This document shows, piece by piece, positions 51,548-60,904 of a stretch of 64,000 bases of DNA. This DNA comes from Streptomyces sp. NK08204. GTDB taxonomy: Bacteria; Actinomycetota; Actinomycetes; Streptomycetales; Streptomycetaceae. The position numbers were made by a program, and so were the translations under genes. Each line of letters begins with the position of its first letter. Within the stretch, counting starts at the first letter, position 1. The notes beneath the pieces were generated by a model. It did no database searches. It worked only from the letters and a program-made list of their open reading frames with translations, and was not told the origin of the DNA. Where the stretch lies: NCBI RefSeq assembly GCF_020400585.1, contig NZ_JAINVF010000017.1:62001-126000 (forward strand), written 5' to 3'.

Positions 51548-52552
51548 CTACATCGCAGCGAGGATGTCCACCGTGTACACGAGCGTCGAACCCTTCTTGA
51601 CCACACCACCGCCCGGCGGGGTGTCCCCGTAGCCCAGGTCCGGCGGTACGACCACCAGGACCCGGCTGCCCACCTTCTTGCCCGTCAGCCCCTCGGCCAG
51701 CCCCTTGACGACCTGCTGCATCCGCGCGATCGAGATCTGGCTGAGCCGGCCCGAACCGTACGTCCGCTGGAACGTCTTGCCGCCGTCCCACACCAGGCCC
51801 TGGAACTGACACAGGACCGCCTGCTCGGCCGTGACCTCGGGGCCGTCGCCCTCCAGGACGTACGTCGACACGAGCTTCTTCGGCGGCGCCGTCCTCGGCA
51901 CGGTGACCTTGGGCACCATACCGTCGGTGTTGGTGGCGACCGTCGGCAGCGCCGGGTCACTCTGCGCGACGGGCTTGCCCTTCACGGAACTCTTCGAGTC
52001 GTAGACCTCGAGCAGGTCGACGACGAAGACCAGCGTGTCGTCGCCCTTGATGCCCGCCTTCGGGTAGCCCGACGGGCCGTACCCCAGATTCGGCGGAACG
52101 GCGATCTCGATGCGGCTGCCCACCTTCTTGCCCGCCAGCGCGTACCGCCAGCCGTCGATGAGGCTGCCCTGGGCGAGCTGCATCACCAGGGGCTGCTTGC
52201 GGTCGTAGGAGTTGTCGAAGACCTTGCCGGTGTCCCAGATCTGGCCGAGATAGTCCGCCCGGATGAAGTAGTTCTCCCCGACCGTACGCCCACTGCCCGC
52301 GATCACCGTCTTCACCGCCAGGTTCTTCGACGGCTCACCCGGTCCTTTCGCCACGACCGGCTTCTCACCGAACTTCGTGCCCGCCGTGATCGCCGGCAGC
52401 GGCGCGTCCACGGTCTTCGGCGGAGGCGCGGCGGACACCGAGCCCGACGGCGACACGCCGGCCTTGCTGGAGTCGGACTTGCCGTCACCGCATCCGGCGA
52501 GCGTGACCAGTCCTGCGGGTACGGCGGCGAGGAGGAGCGAACGTCGGCGCAC
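51548..52552 (-). CDS. lipoprotein with two FKBP domains
   Basis: 334 residues from the GTG at 52552 (GAGG upstream). The signal RRRSLLLAAVPAGLVTLAGC ends in a lipobox (LAGC), so the protein is tethered to the outer face of the membrane. Domain 1 (about 80-195) keeps VFDNSY and LAQGSLIDGWRYALAGKKVG. Domain 2 (about 230-334) has TFQRTY in place of the catalytic Asp segment and QQVVKGLAEGLTGKKVGSRV, so its isomerase activity may be reduced. It probably assists folding of exported proteins. Confidence 0.93.
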   Translation of the reverse strand: MRRRSLLLAAVPAGLVTLAGCGDGKSDSSKAGVSPSGSVSAAPPPKTVDAPLPAITAGTKFGEKPVVAKGPGEPSKNLAVKTVIAGSGRTVGENYFIRADYLGQIWDTGKVFDNSYDRKQPLVMQLAQGSLIDGWRYALAGKKVGSRIEIAVPPNLGYGPSGYPKAGIKGDDTLVFVVDLLEVYDSKSSVKGKPVAQSDPALPTVATNTDGMVPKVTVPRTAPPKKLVSTYVLEGDGPEVTAEQAVLCQFQGLVWDGGKTFQRTYGSGRLSQISIARMQQVVKGLAEGLTGKKVGSRVLVVVPPDLGYGDTPPGGGVVKKGSTLVYTVDILAAM

Positions 52553-52606
52553 GGAGAAGCCTCGTAATCGGTCGATCTTGCGGAATCGGGTGCGCGCAAC
52601 TCTACG

Positions 52607-52653
52607 ACGCCACACGGGCGCCGTACGAGAAACGTACGGCGCCCGTGTGGCGT
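52607..52653. terminator. very strong bidirectional hairpin between pafA and the FKBP lipoprotein gene
   Basis: Two perfectly complementary 21-base arms (52607-52627 and 52633-52653) flank a 5-base AGAAA loop. It lies 44 bases after the pafA stop and 55 bases before the start of the lipoprotein gene, so it most likely ends the pafA transcript; the next gene needs a promoter between it and its start. Confidence 0.88.
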
Positions 52654-52696
52654 TGCCGCAAAACCACGGCGAAACGCTTGACGCACAAGCCCTTCG

Positions 52697-54058
52697 CTAC
52701 ATTCCGGCGATCAGCTTCTCCACCCGGTCGTCCACCGAACGGAACGGGTCCTTGCACAACACGGTGCGCTGCGCCTGGTCATTGAGCTTCAGGTGCACCC
52801 AGTCGACCGTGAAGTCCCTGCGCTGTTCCTGCGCCCTGCGGATGAAGTCACCGCGCAGCCGGGCCCGAGTGGTCTGCGGAGGAACCGACTTGCCTTCGAA
52901 GATCTTCAAGTCGTTGCAGATGCGGGCGGCTTGCCCCTTCTTCTCCAACAGGTAGTACAGGCCACGACGGCGATGGATGTCGTGGTAGGCGAGGTCTATC
53001 TGAGCGACCCGCGGATGCGACATGGTCATGTTGTGCTTGGCCCGGTACCGCTCGATGAGTTTGTACTTCATGACCCAGTCGATCTCGGTCTCGATCCGGT
53101 CCAGCTCCTCGGTCTCGATCGCCTCGAGCGTACGCCCCCACAGCTCCAGGACCTGCGCGACCGTGCCCGTGCGGATGCCACGCCGGTCGCAGAAGTCCAC
53201 CGCCTTGTCGAAGTACTCCCGCTGCACCTCCAGCGCCGACGCCTCCCGGCCGCTGGCCAGCCGCACCTTGCGCCGGCCCGTGATGTCGTGACTGACCTCG
53301 CGGATCGCCCGGATCGGGTTCTCCAGAGTGAGGTCGCGCATCACCGTGCCCGCCTCGATCATGCGCAGCACCAGGTCGGTCGCACCCACCTTGAGCAGCA
53401 TCGTCGTCTCGGACATGTTCGAGTCGCCCACGATGACGTGCAGCCGGCGGTAGCGCTCGGCGTCCGCGTGCGGCTCGTCGCGGGTGTTGATGATGGGGCG
53501 GGACCGGGTCGTCGCCGAGGAGACGCCCTCCCAGATGTGCTCCGCGCGCTGGCTGACGCAGTAGACCGCGCCGCGCGGCGTCTGCAGGACCTTGCCCGCA
53601 CCGCACAGCAGCTGCCTCGTCACCAGGAACGGGATGAGAATGTCCGCGAGCCGGGAGAACTCCCCGTGCCGGGCCACCAGATAGTTCTCGTGGCAGCCGT
53701 AGGAGTTGCCCGCCGAATCGGTGTTGTTCTTGAAGAGGTAGACGTCGCCCGCGATTCCCTCCTCGTGCAGGCGTCGTTCCGCGTCCACCAGGAGTCCTTC
53801 GAGAATGCGCTCGCCGGCCTTGTCGTGGGTGACCAGTTCGATCACGTTGTCACATTCGGGTGTCGCGTATTCCGGATGTGACCCCACGTCGAGATAGAGC
53901 CGGGCGCCGTTTCGCAGAAACACATTGCTGCTGCGGCCCCATGACACGACACGGCGGAAGAGGTACCGCGCCACCTCGTCAGGAGACAGGCGCCGCTGTC
54001 CCCTGAACGTGCACGTGACGCCGTACTCGTTCTCCAGCCCGAAAATGCGGCGGTCCAT
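52697..54058 (-). CDS. pafA: Pup-protein ligase PafA
   Basis: 453 residues. The glutamine-synthetase-like fold begins [19 protein letters not shown] with the catalytic Glu; [40 protein letters not shown] and [20 protein letters not shown] line the ATP and Pup-binding groove. PafA activates the C-terminal Glu of Pup and joins it to Lys side chains. A TAATGT box six bases before the ATG at 54058 indicates a leaderless message whose promoter lies in the end of the MFS gene. Confidence 0.98.
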   Translation of the reverse strand: MDRRIFGLENEYGVTCTFRGQRRLSPDEVARYLFRRVVSWGRSSNVFLRNGARLYLDVGSHPEYATPECDNVIELVTHDKAGERILEGLLVDAERRLHEEGIAGDVYLFKNNTDSAGNSYGCHENYLVARHGEFSRLADILIPFLVTRQLLCGAGKVLQTPRGAVYCVSQRAEHIWEGVSSATTRSRPIINTRDEPHADAERYRRLHVIVGDSNMSETTMLLKVGATDLVLRMIEAGTVMRDLTLENPIRAIREVSHDITGRRKVRLASGREASALEVQREYFDKAVDFCDRRGIRTGTVAQVLELWGRTLEAIETEELDRIETEIDWVMKYKLIERYRAKHNMTMSHPRVAQIDLAYHDIHRRRGLYYLLEKKGQAARICNDLKIFEGKSVPPQTTRARLRGDFIRRAQEQRRDFTVDWVHLKLNDQAQRTVLCKDPFRSVDDRVEKLIAGM

Positions 54059-54067
54059 GAGGGAACA

Positions 54068-55327
54068 TTACGCCCGATCCCCGGAGCTGAAACGGGGTTC
54101 GACAACACGATTTGGATCATTTTCCGGTGAAGCCGCAACGACCCCGCCCCGCACGGGAGCTGCGAGGACCCCTCCGGTGGCCAGCAGGACCAGCAAAGAC
54201 ACCGCCCCCGCCGCGCCCGGCACCGCGAAACCCCACAGCGCCCCGCCCTCCTCGACCACCGGCCCTGCCAGACCCGTCCCCGTCGACGCACCCACCGTGA
54301 AGGTCGTCACAAGCCAGGAGAAGGCCTCGGTGACCGTCCCGCTCGGCGCATGCCGGTCGACGATGATGAACGCACAGGCGATCGTCGGCGCCAGAAACAG
54401 CCCGGAGACCGCGCTCAGCCCCACCATCACCACCGCGCCCGGCATCAGCATCAGCGGCAGGTAACACACCGCCAGAAGGGCCACCAGCACCCGCAGTCGC
54501 CGCTCCGGCGCACCGGCCCACTGCCGCGCCCCGTAGACGGTGCCGCCCACCAGCGCCCCGAGGCCCAGCCCCGCCATCAGCCAGCCGTACACCGCGTCAC
54601 CGCCGTGCGCGTCGGCGTACGGCACCGAGGCAACCGCGATCGAGCCGAGCGCGATGCCGATGAACAGGAAGGCGCCGAGCAGGACCAGCAGGCCCGGCGA
54701 GCGCAGCGCGCCCAGCCAGTGCGCCTCACGGGGCGCCGAACGCCACGCGCGCGAGGGCGGCGAGACGACCACCGAGAGCGCGCCCAGCACGCCCAGGGCG
54801 TTCAGCACGAGCAGCGCCGCCCGCTCCGACCACAACGACACGCACAGGGTCACCAGCAACGGCCCGAGAGTGAACATGACTTCCTGCGCGATCGCGTCCA
54901 TGGCGTACGCGGTGTGCACCTGCTCCTCGCGGCGCAGCACCGAGGGCCACAGGGCACGCAGACCGCCCTCCAGCGGCGGCGTGAACAGACCGGCCGCCCC
55001 CACGGCGAGGCAGGCGAGCAGGAGCCGGTCGGTGCCGGAGAAGGCGAAGACGGCCATGGACAGGGCCGACAGCAGGGCCGCCGGCAGCTGCACCCGGGGC
55101 TGGCCGTACAGGTCGACCAGCCGGCCCAGCGCCGGCTGCCCCACGGCGTTGCAGATGCCGTACACGGCCGCCAGAGCGCCCGCGAGGCTGTACGTGCCGC
55201 CCTCGGCGCGCACGAACAGCACCAGGGTGATCGAGGCCGTCGCGTTGGGCAGCCGGCCCACCAGGGTGCCCGTGAGCAGCCGGAACGCGTGTCTCGACCG
55301 GAGGATCTCCAGGTATCCCGTGGCCAT
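54068..55327 (-). CDS. MFS transporter
   Basis: 419 residues, 12 predicted membrane helices. It starts LEILRSRHAFRLLTGTLVGR and shows a motif A-like LGRLVDLYGQPRVQ between TM2 and TM3. The family is one of small-molecule exporters. It is divergent from a LacI-type gene with 128 bases between, and precedes pafA by nine bases. This MFS/LacI pair is inserted between pafA and the proteasome genes, as in S. coelicolor. Substrate unknown. Confidence 0.9.
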   Translation of the reverse strand: MATGYLEILRSRHAFRLLTGTLVGRLPNATASITLVLFVRAEGGTYSLAGALAAVYGICNAVGQPALGRLVDLYGQPRVQLPAALLSALSMAVFAFSGTDRLLLACLAVGAAGLFTPPLEGGLRALWPSVLRREEQVHTAYAMDAIAQEVMFTLGPLLVTLCVSLWSERAALLVLNALGVLGALSVVVSPPSRAWRSAPREAHWLGALRSPGLLVLLGAFLFIGIALGSIAVASVPYADAHGGDAVYGWLMAGLGLGALVGGTVYGARQWAGAPERRLRVLVALLAVCYLPLMLMPGAVVMVGLSAVSGLFLAPTIACAFIIVDRHAPSGTVTEAFSWLVTTFTVGASTGTGLAGPVVEEGGALWGFAVPGAAGAVSLLVLLATGGVLAAPVRGGVVAASPENDPNRVVEPRFSSGDRA

Positions 55328-55455
55328 GTCCTGCCCCTCACAGCTCGCCCGGGGCGCCTCTACGCCCTACGTGTTACGTATAACTACCTCGCTCATACGT
55401 ACCATGTGCGCTGTTCACACGTCCAGGCGAACGACTTCAAGGGGAGCGCACCGCG
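55328..55455. promoter_or_regulatory. divergent promoter region of MFS and LacI genes
   Basis: The segment is AT-richer and contains related motifs GTTACGTATAAC (55372-55383) and CATACGTACCATG, the first nearly palindromic. These are candidate operators for the LacI-type protein. Confidence 0.45.
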
Positions 55456-56472
55456 GTGGCACACAGCAGCACGCGCCCGACCAGCCGTGACGTCGCCCAG
55501 GCGGCCGGAGTCTCACAGGCGGCCGTCTCGCTCGTCCTGGGCGACAAATGGCGTGGCCGGGTCTCCGAGACCACCGCCGAACGGGTGCGGGAGGCCGCGC
55601 GCGACCTCGGCTACCGCCCCAACCTCGCCGCCCGCAACCTGCGCCTGGGCCGCACCCGCACGGTCCTGCTCGTCGTACCGGCCCTGACCACGGAGTTCTT
55701 CGCCGGCGTCTACACCGGCGCCGCCCGCGTCGCCGCTGAGCACGGCTTCGGCGTGGTGCTCTACCCCTCCCCCGAAGGCATCGGCCCCGCCCGCGACCCG
55801 TTCGCCTCCGCACAGACCGCCCTCGACGGCGTCATCGCCTCTTCCATGGCCGCCGACGCCCTCACCGCCATCCGCGGCGACCAGCTCCCCCTCGTCATGC
55901 TCGACAGCGACCCCGAGGGCAGCCTCGGCGCGGCCACGGTCAACCTGGACATCGCCGACGGCGTCCGCCAGGTCACCGAACACCTGCTCGGCCTCGGCCA
56001 CCGCCGCGTCCTGCACCTGGCCGCCGACGTCCCCTCCTGGACCTTCGAGGTACGCGCCCGCGAACTGGCCGCCCGCATGGCCGTCGTACCGGGCACCGAG
56101 ATCCGCATCGCCCGCGCCCCCATCTCCATCGAAGGCGCCCGGACGGCCACCGAGAGCGCACTCACCACCCCCGGCCCCCGGCCCACGGCGATCGTCTGCG
56201 ACGACGACAAACTCGCCGCCGGCGCCTACAAGGCCCTGCGCCGCCTCGGCCTGCGCGTCCCCGACGACGTCTCCGTCACCGGCCTCGACGACCTCGCCCT
56301 GGCCACCGCCATCGACCCCGAACTCACGACCGTGCGCCTGGACGCCGAGCTCTTCGGCGAACGCGGCATGCACGCCCTCATGGCCGTCCTGGAGGGCCGC
56401 GAGCCGCACGGCGGCGACATCCCGGTGGAACTCGTCGTACGCGGCTCCACGGCACCGCCGCGCACCCTCTGA
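55456..56472 (+). CDS. LacI family transcriptional regulator
   Basis: 338 residues. The HTH is TSRDVAQAAGVSQAAVSLVL, followed by the hinge helix (RPNLAARNLRLGRTRTVLLV) and a periplasmic-binding-type ligand domain (DGVIASSMAADALTAI, PTAIVCDDDKLAAGAYKALR, VSVTGLDDLALATAIDPELT). The ligand is probably a sugar or nucleoside; the divergent MFS gene is the likely target. GTG start with AAGGGGAG upstream. Confidence 0.93.
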   Translation: MAHSSTRPTSRDVAQAAGVSQAAVSLVLGDKWRGRVSETTAERVREAARDLGYRPNLAARNLRLGRTRTVLLVVPALTTEFFAGVYTGAARVAAEHGFGVVLYPSPEGIGPARDPFASAQTALDGVIASSMAADALTAIRGDQLPLVMLDSDPEGSLGAATVNLDIADGVRQVTEHLLGLGHRRVLHLAADVPSWTFEVRARELAARMAVVPGTEIRIARAPISIEGARTATESALTTPGPRPTAIVCDDDKLAAGAYKALRRLGLRVPDDVSVTGLDDLALATAIDPELTTVRLDAELFGERGMHALMAVLEGREPHGGDIPVELVVRGSTAPPRTL

Positions 56473-56479
56473 ACGTGAC

Positions 56480-56510
56480 GGGCCCCGGCCGGAAGCACCG
56501 ACCGGGGCCC
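56480..56510. terminator. bidirectional terminator between lacI and prcA
   Basis: A 13-bp stem with one mismatch (GGGCCCCGGCCGG / CCGACCGGGGCCC) and a 5-base loop lies between the convergent stops at 56472 and 56531. Confidence 0.88.
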
Positions 56511-56530
56511 ACCACAGCGGAAGGGGGGGA

Positions 56531-57286
56531 CTACTCCTCCCCGGACTCCGCCTCCGACTCAGAGGACTCCGCCTCGCTCGCCGCGCCCTCCGCCTCCAGC
56601 AGGCGCGCCAGCTCACGGCCGACGATGCGCTTGAACTTGCGCTTCTGCGGACGTGTACGGTCCAGGACCGCGACCTCCAGACGCTCGGCCGGAATCTCCC
56701 GCTGCGAACCGTTCGACTCGCGGGACAGGGCCTGCACCGCCAGCTTCAGCGCCTCGGCCAGACTCATCCCGTCCTGATGACGCTGGTCCAGGTAGTTGCT
56801 GATCAGCTCCGCATTGCCGCCGACCGCGACCGAACCGTGCTCGTCCACGATCGAACCGTCGTGCGGCAGCCGGTAGATCTGGTCACCCTCCGGGGTCTCC
56901 CCCACCTCGGCGACCACCAGCTCCACCTCGTACGGCTTCTCCGCCGCCGACGAGAAGATCGTTCCCAGCGTCTGCGCGTACACGTTCGCCAGGCCACGCG
57001 CGGTCACATCGTCGCGGTCGTACGTGTACCCGCGAAGATCGGCGTACCGCACACCGCCGATCCGCAGATTCTCGTACTCGTTGTACTTCCCGGCCGCCGC
57101 GAAACCGATCCGGTCATAGATCTCGCTGAACTTGTGCAGCGCACGGGACGGGTTCTCACCGACGAACACAATGCCGTCGGCATACTGCAGCACGACCAGA
57201 CTGCGGCCTCGGGCGATGCCCTTACGGGCGTACTCCGCCCGGTCGGCCATGGCCTGCTGGGGTGAGACATAGAACGGCGTCGACAC
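56531..57286 (-). CDS. prcA: 20S proteasome alpha subunit
   Basis: 251 residues. [20 protein letters not shown] followed by [20 protein letters not shown] is the gate-forming N-terminus and first strand of PrcA; the rest follows the alpha-subunit fold. The C-terminal about 20 residues are an acidic Ser/Glu tail. Alpha rings cap the proteolytic core and dock the ARC ATPase. It follows prcB by 62 bases. Confidence 0.98.
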   Translation of the reverse strand: MSTPFYVSPQQAMADRAEYARKGIARGRSLVVLQYADGIVFVGENPSRALHKFSEIYDRIGFAAAGKYNEYENLRIGGVRYADLRGYTYDRDDVTARGLANVYAQTLGTIFSSAAEKPYEVELVVAEVGETPEGDQIYRLPHDGSIVDEHGSVAVGGNAELISNYLDQRHQDGMSLAEALKLAVQALSRESNGSQREIPAERLEVAVLDRTRPQKRKFKRIVGRELARLLEAEGAASEAESSESEAESGEE

Positions 57287-57348
57287 CGGTTATCCGTCCC
57301 TTTCTGTGATGGTCACTGGATCACCTTCGACAAGAACCGGGCCCGCGC

Positions 57349-58194
57349 TCAGAGCAGGGCGGCCTTCGGACCGTCCGGCTCCTCCAGACGCCGCTGGAGC
57401 ACCGCGCGTGAGAGCCCGGAGGACTCCTCCTCCGTCAGCCGGCGGAAACCGTCGTCGGTGATCACCGTGATGATCGGGTAGATCCGGCGGGCGACATCGG
57501 GACCACCGGTCGCCGAGTCGTCGTCAGCCGCGTCGTACAGCGCCTGGACCACCAGGGTCGTGGCCTGCTCCTCGGTCAGGTCGTCACGGAACAGCTTCTT
57601 CATCGCACCGCGGGCGAAGATCGAGCCCGAGCCCGTCGCCGCGAAGTTCTGCTCCTCGGACCGGCCGCCCGTGACGTCGTAGGAGAAGATCCGCCCCTTG
57701 TCCCGGTCCAGGTCGTACCCGGCGAACAGCGGGACCACGGCCAGACCCTGCATCGCCATGCCGAGGTTGGAACGGATCATCGTCGACAGCCGGTTCGCCT
57801 TGCCCTCCAGCGACAGCTGAGCACCTTCGACCTTCTCGAAGTGCTCCAGCTCCAGCTGGAAGAGCTTCACCATCTCCACGGCGAGACCGGCGGTGCCGGC
57901 GATACCGACGGCCGAGTACTCGTCCGCCGGGAACACCTTCTCGATGTCCCGCTGGGCGATCACATTGCCCATGGTCGCCCGACGGTCACCGGCGAGCACC
58001 ACGCCCCCGGGGAACGTGACGGCCACGATGGTCGTCCCGTGCGGCGCCTCGATCACCCCCTGCGTGGGCGGAAGCTGCCGGTTGCCGGGCAGCAGCTCGG
58101 GCTGGTGCTCGGACAGGAAGTCCATGAACGAGGCGGACCCAGGCGTCAGGAAGGCAGCTGGTAGACGCCCGGTGCTACGAGTGTTGGCTTCCAC
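57349..58194 (-). CDS. prcB: 20S proteasome beta subunit
   Basis: 281 residues from the GTG at 58194 (GGAAA upstream). A 53-residue propeptide ([18 protein letters not shown] ... QGVIEAPHG) precedes the catalytic Thr54 in [20 protein letters not shown]; the mature subunit has the Asp/Lys partners ([19 protein letters not shown]). It is the proteolytic subunit. Its start lies 49 bases inside the 3' end of the HNH endonuclease gene. Confidence 0.98.
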   Translation of the reverse strand: MEANTRSTGRLPAAFLTPGSASFMDFLSEHQPELLPGNRQLPPTQGVIEAPHGTTIVAVTFPGGVVLAGDRRATMGNVIAQRDIEKVFPADEYSAVGIAGTAGLAVEMVKLFQLELEHFEKVEGAQLSLEGKANRLSTMIRSNLGMAMQGLAVVPLFAGYDLDRDKGRIFSYDVTGGRSEEQNFAATGSGSIFARGAMKKLFRDDLTEEQATTLVVQALYDAADDDSATGGPDVARRIYPIITVITDDGFRRLTEEESSGLSRAVLQRRLEEPDGPKAALL

Positions 58195-58763
58195 AGGTTT
58201 CCTTCCAGATAGGCAGCTGCCCGGCGTACGGCGTCGGGGTCGTCTCCCCATTTGCCGATGGCCGAGTTGCAGTTGAAGCACAGTACGCCACGGACCCTAC
58301 CCGTCGTGTGGCAGTGATCCACATGCACAGCGGGGGCGTCCAGGCAGATCGCACAGAGTCCACGCTGAGCGGCGACCATGGCGTCACGTTCGGCTTCGGT
58401 CAGGCCGTGGTTGCGTTTCAGGTGATTCGCTCGCCCCTCGGCCGCGCGACATGCCTTGCAGCGCGTTGAGAGTCCGTCCGAAGCGGACGCATTGCGGTGC
58501 CACTCGCTCCACGGCCTGATCTCGCCGCTCCTCAGACAGAGCTTGTGCCCGTAGGGCACGTCGGCCCTCGGACGCACCTTCCGCCCCAGGCTCTCCTGAC
58601 GCCTCCGGTGACAGTCCGACGCGCAATCCCTGCAGTGCTGCTGCAGGCCATCGAGATGGGACCGCCTGCGGTGGAAGGCTGCGCGCGGCTTGTTCTCACC
58701 ACACCGCGCACAGCGTTTCAGACCCTCTTCACTTGCCAACTCGAGCGCCCCCACCGCCTTCAA
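58146..58763 (-). CDS. endonuclease VII-like HNH protein within the proteasome operon
   Basis: 205 residues if the TTG at 58763 is used; the start is uncertain. Two zinc-ribbon-like repeats come first, [20 protein letters not shown] and later [20 protein letters not shown] (the second has Ser for one Cys) each closed by a C-x-x-C. The HNH/endonuclease VII core is [20 protein letters not shown] followed by [16 protein letters not shown]. Phage T4 endonuclease VII resolves branched DNA. The gene begins eight bases after pup and overlaps prcB by 49 bases, so it must be co-transcribed with the proteasome. Function in this setting is unknown. Confidence 0.9.
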   Translation of the reverse strand: MKAVGALELASEEGLKRCARCGENKPRAAFHRRRSHLDGLQQHCRDCASDCHRRRQESLGRKVRPRADVPYGHKLCLRSGEIRPWSEWHRNASASDGLSTRCKACRAAEGRANHLKRNHGLTEAERDAMVAAQRGLCAICLDAPAVHVDHCHTTGRVRGVLCFNCNSAIGKWGDDPDAVRRAAAYLEGNLWKPTLVAPGVYQLPS

Positions 58764-58771
58764 TTCGAAGG

Positions 58772-58990
58772 CTACTCGCCGCCCTTTTGAACGAAACTAC
58801 GAACGAAGTCCTCGGCGTTCTCCTCCAAGACGTCATCGATCTCGTCCAGTACCGAGTCCACGTCATCGCTCAGCTTCTCGTGTCGCTCCTTGAGGTCTTC
58901 CGAGGCCTGCGCGTCCTGCGCCTGCTCCTCGATCTCCTCGGTGGAACGCGTGGCCTTCTGCTGGCCGCCGCCGGTGTCCTTGGTCGCCAT
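58772..58990 (-). CDS. pup: prokaryotic ubiquitin-like protein Pup
   Basis: 72 residues. MATKDTGGGQQKATRSTEEI, a central helix (QASEDLKERHEKLSDDVDSV) that ARC binds, and the C-terminal EDFVRSFVQKGGE. The last residue is Glu, so PafA can use it directly without deamidation by Dop. The protein is intrinsically disordered until bound. The promoter is a TAGGGT box about 45 bases upstream. Confidence 0.98.
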   Translation of the reverse strand: MATKDTGGGQQKATRSTEEIEEQAQDAQASEDLKERHEKLSDDVDSVLDEIDDVLEENAEDFVRSFVQKGGE

Positions 58991-59034
58991 AACCCTCACC
59001 CCGCTCAGTTCGCCTGCCGATCGGTGATGATCAG

Positions 59035-59040
59035 ACCCTA
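59035..59040 (-). promoter_or_regulatory. -10 box of the pup operon
   Basis: TGTAGGGTCTGATC on the minus strand contains TAGGGT (complement of 59035-59040), giving a leader of about 37 bases with a GAGGGTT ribosome site before pup. Confidence 0.5.
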
Positions 59041-59161
59041 CAAGCCGGGTCCGACATCGGCCCCGCAGTTTCTCCAACATACGGGGCCTGCTTCGATGAT
59101 TCCCGGGCGGCGGGATTTCCACCCTGTCCGCCCGGGGTGGTGCACGGGCCCGCGAGCGCGC

Positions 59162-60673
59162 TCAGCTGCCGGACAGGACCCTGACCAGGTCTTCCGCGGT
59201 GCGGCAGCGGTCCAGCAGCTCCTTGACGTGATTTCGCGTTCCGCGTAGCGGTTCCAGGGTTGGGACGCGCTGGAGGGAGTCCCGGCCCGGGAGGTCGAAG
59301 ATCACGGAGTCCCAGCTCGCCGCCGCCACATCGTCCGCGTACTGCTCAAGGCAGCGCCCGCGGAAGTACGCGCGCGTGTCCTCCGGCGGCTTCGTACGGG
59401 CTCGATCGACCTCGGACTCGTCCAGGAGCCGCTTGATGCGTCCGCGGGCCGCCAGGCGGTTGTAGAGGCCCTTCTCGGCGCGTACATCGGCGTACTGGAG
59501 GTCGACGAGGTGGAGCCGGGCGGCGTCCCAGTCGAGGCCGTCGCGGCGGCGGTAGCCCTCCATGAGTTCGCGCTTGGCGACCCAGTCGAGTTCGCCTGCG
59601 AGGCTCATCGGGTCGTTCTCGAGCCGGTTGAGAGTGTCCTCCCAGCGGGAGAGGACATCCTTGGTCTGTTCGTCGGCGTCGGCCCCGAAGCGCTCCTCCA
59701 CGTACTTGCGGGACAGTTCGAAGTACTCCATCTGGAGTTGGACGGCGGTGAGCGTGCGACCACTGCGGAGAGTGATCAGCCGCTTCAGGCCGGGGTCGTG
59801 GGAGACCTGGTGGAGGGTGCGTACGGGCTGGTCCACGGCGAGGTCGACGGCGATGAAGCCGTCTTCGATCATGGACAGCACCAGGGCTGTCGTGCCGAGT
59901 TTCAGGTACGTGGAGATCTCGGAGAGGTTCGCGTCGCCGATGATCACGTGCAGGCGGCGGTACTTCTCCGCGTCCGCGTGCGGCTCGTCGCGGGTGTTGA
60001 TGATGGGCCGCTTCAGGGTCGTCTCCAGGCCGACCTCGACCTCGAAGTAGTCGGCGCGCTGGCTGATCTGGAAGCCGTGTTCGTGGCCGTCCTGGCCGAT
60101 GCCGACACGGCCGGCGCCGGCGAAGACCTGGCGGGAGACGAAGAACGGGGTGAGGTGGCGCACGATGTCCGAGAAGGGGGTCTCCCGCTTCATCAGGTAG
60201 TTCTCGTGCGTGCCGTAGGAGGCGCCCTTGTTGTCGGTGTTGTTCTTGTAGAGGTGGATGGGCTGGGCTCCGGGGAGCTGGGCCGCCCGCTCCGCGGCCT
60301 CCGCCATGATGCGTTCGCCGGCCTTGTCCCAGAGGACGGCGTCGCGCGGATTGGTGACCTCGGGGGCGCTGTACTCCGGGTGGGCGTGGTCGACGTACAG
60401 TCGCGCACCGTTGGTGAGGATCACGTTGGCCAGGCCGATGTCCTCGTCGGTGAGCTGGCTGGCGTCGGCGGCCTCGCGGGCGAGGTCGAAGCCTCGCGCG
60501 TCCCGCAGCGGGTTCTCCTCCTCGAAGTCCCAGCGGGCCCGGCGGGCCCGGTGCATCGCCGCCGCGTAGGCGTTGACGATCTGGGACGAGGTGAGCATGG
60601 CATTGGCGTTGGGGTGGCCGGGGACGGAGATGCCGTACTCCGTCTCGATGCCCATTACTCGCCGTACGGTCAT
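59162..60673 (-). CDS. dop: Pup deamidase/depupylase Dop
   Basis: 503 residues from the ATG at 60673. It starts [20 protein letters not shown], a fold shared with PafA, and keeps [40 protein letters not shown] and [20 protein letters not shown]. Dop removes Pup from conjugates and, where Pup ends in Gln, deamidates it. With a Glu-ending Pup here only the depupylase role should be needed. It precedes pup by 171 bases, with its own terminator-free spacer. Confidence 0.98.
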   Translation of the reverse strand: MTVRRVMGIETEYGISVPGHPNANAMLTSSQIVNAYAAAMHRARRARWDFEEENPLRDARGFDLAREAADASQLTDEDIGLANVILTNGARLYVDHAHPEYSAPEVTNPRDAVLWDKAGERIMAEAAERAAQLPGAQPIHLYKNNTDNKGASYGTHENYLMKRETPFSDIVRHLTPFFVSRQVFAGAGRVGIGQDGHEHGFQISQRADYFEVEVGLETTLKRPIINTRDEPHADAEKYRRLHVIIGDANLSEISTYLKLGTTALVLSMIEDGFIAVDLAVDQPVRTLHQVSHDPGLKRLITLRSGRTLTAVQLQMEYFELSRKYVEERFGADADEQTKDVLSRWEDTLNRLENDPMSLAGELDWVAKRELMEGYRRRDGLDWDAARLHLVDLQYADVRAEKGLYNRLAARGRIKRLLDESEVDRARTKPPEDTRAYFRGRCLEQYADDVAAASWDSVIFDLPGRDSLQRVPTLEPLRGTRNHVKELLDRCRTAEDLVRVLSGS

Positions 60674-60860
60674 GCGGCCCTCCTTGCCCGGCGGCACCCT
60701 CGGTCGTGGGCGCCGCTGACGTACCGCTGGCGCTCCGGTGCGTGTGCGGTGCCCGTCCCCGCACTGCGCGACTCGGCGGTAGGACAGAGCCTAGAACGCC
60801 TTTGCGCTGGTGGGGAGATCATTTGCGTCATTGCCTGCTCCGGTCGTGGGCGGAAAAGCA

Positions 60861-60897
60861 GCGGCTGCGGGTGCCCGTGGTGGGCACCCGCAGCCGC
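60861..60897 (-). terminator. terminator downstream of arc
   Basis: A perfect 16-bp stem (GCGGCTGCGGGTGCCC / GGGCACCCGCAGCCGC) with a 5-base loop lies 7 bases after the arc stop at 60905, separating arc from dop. Confidence 0.92.
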
Positions 60898-60904
60898 CCC
60901 GCCG

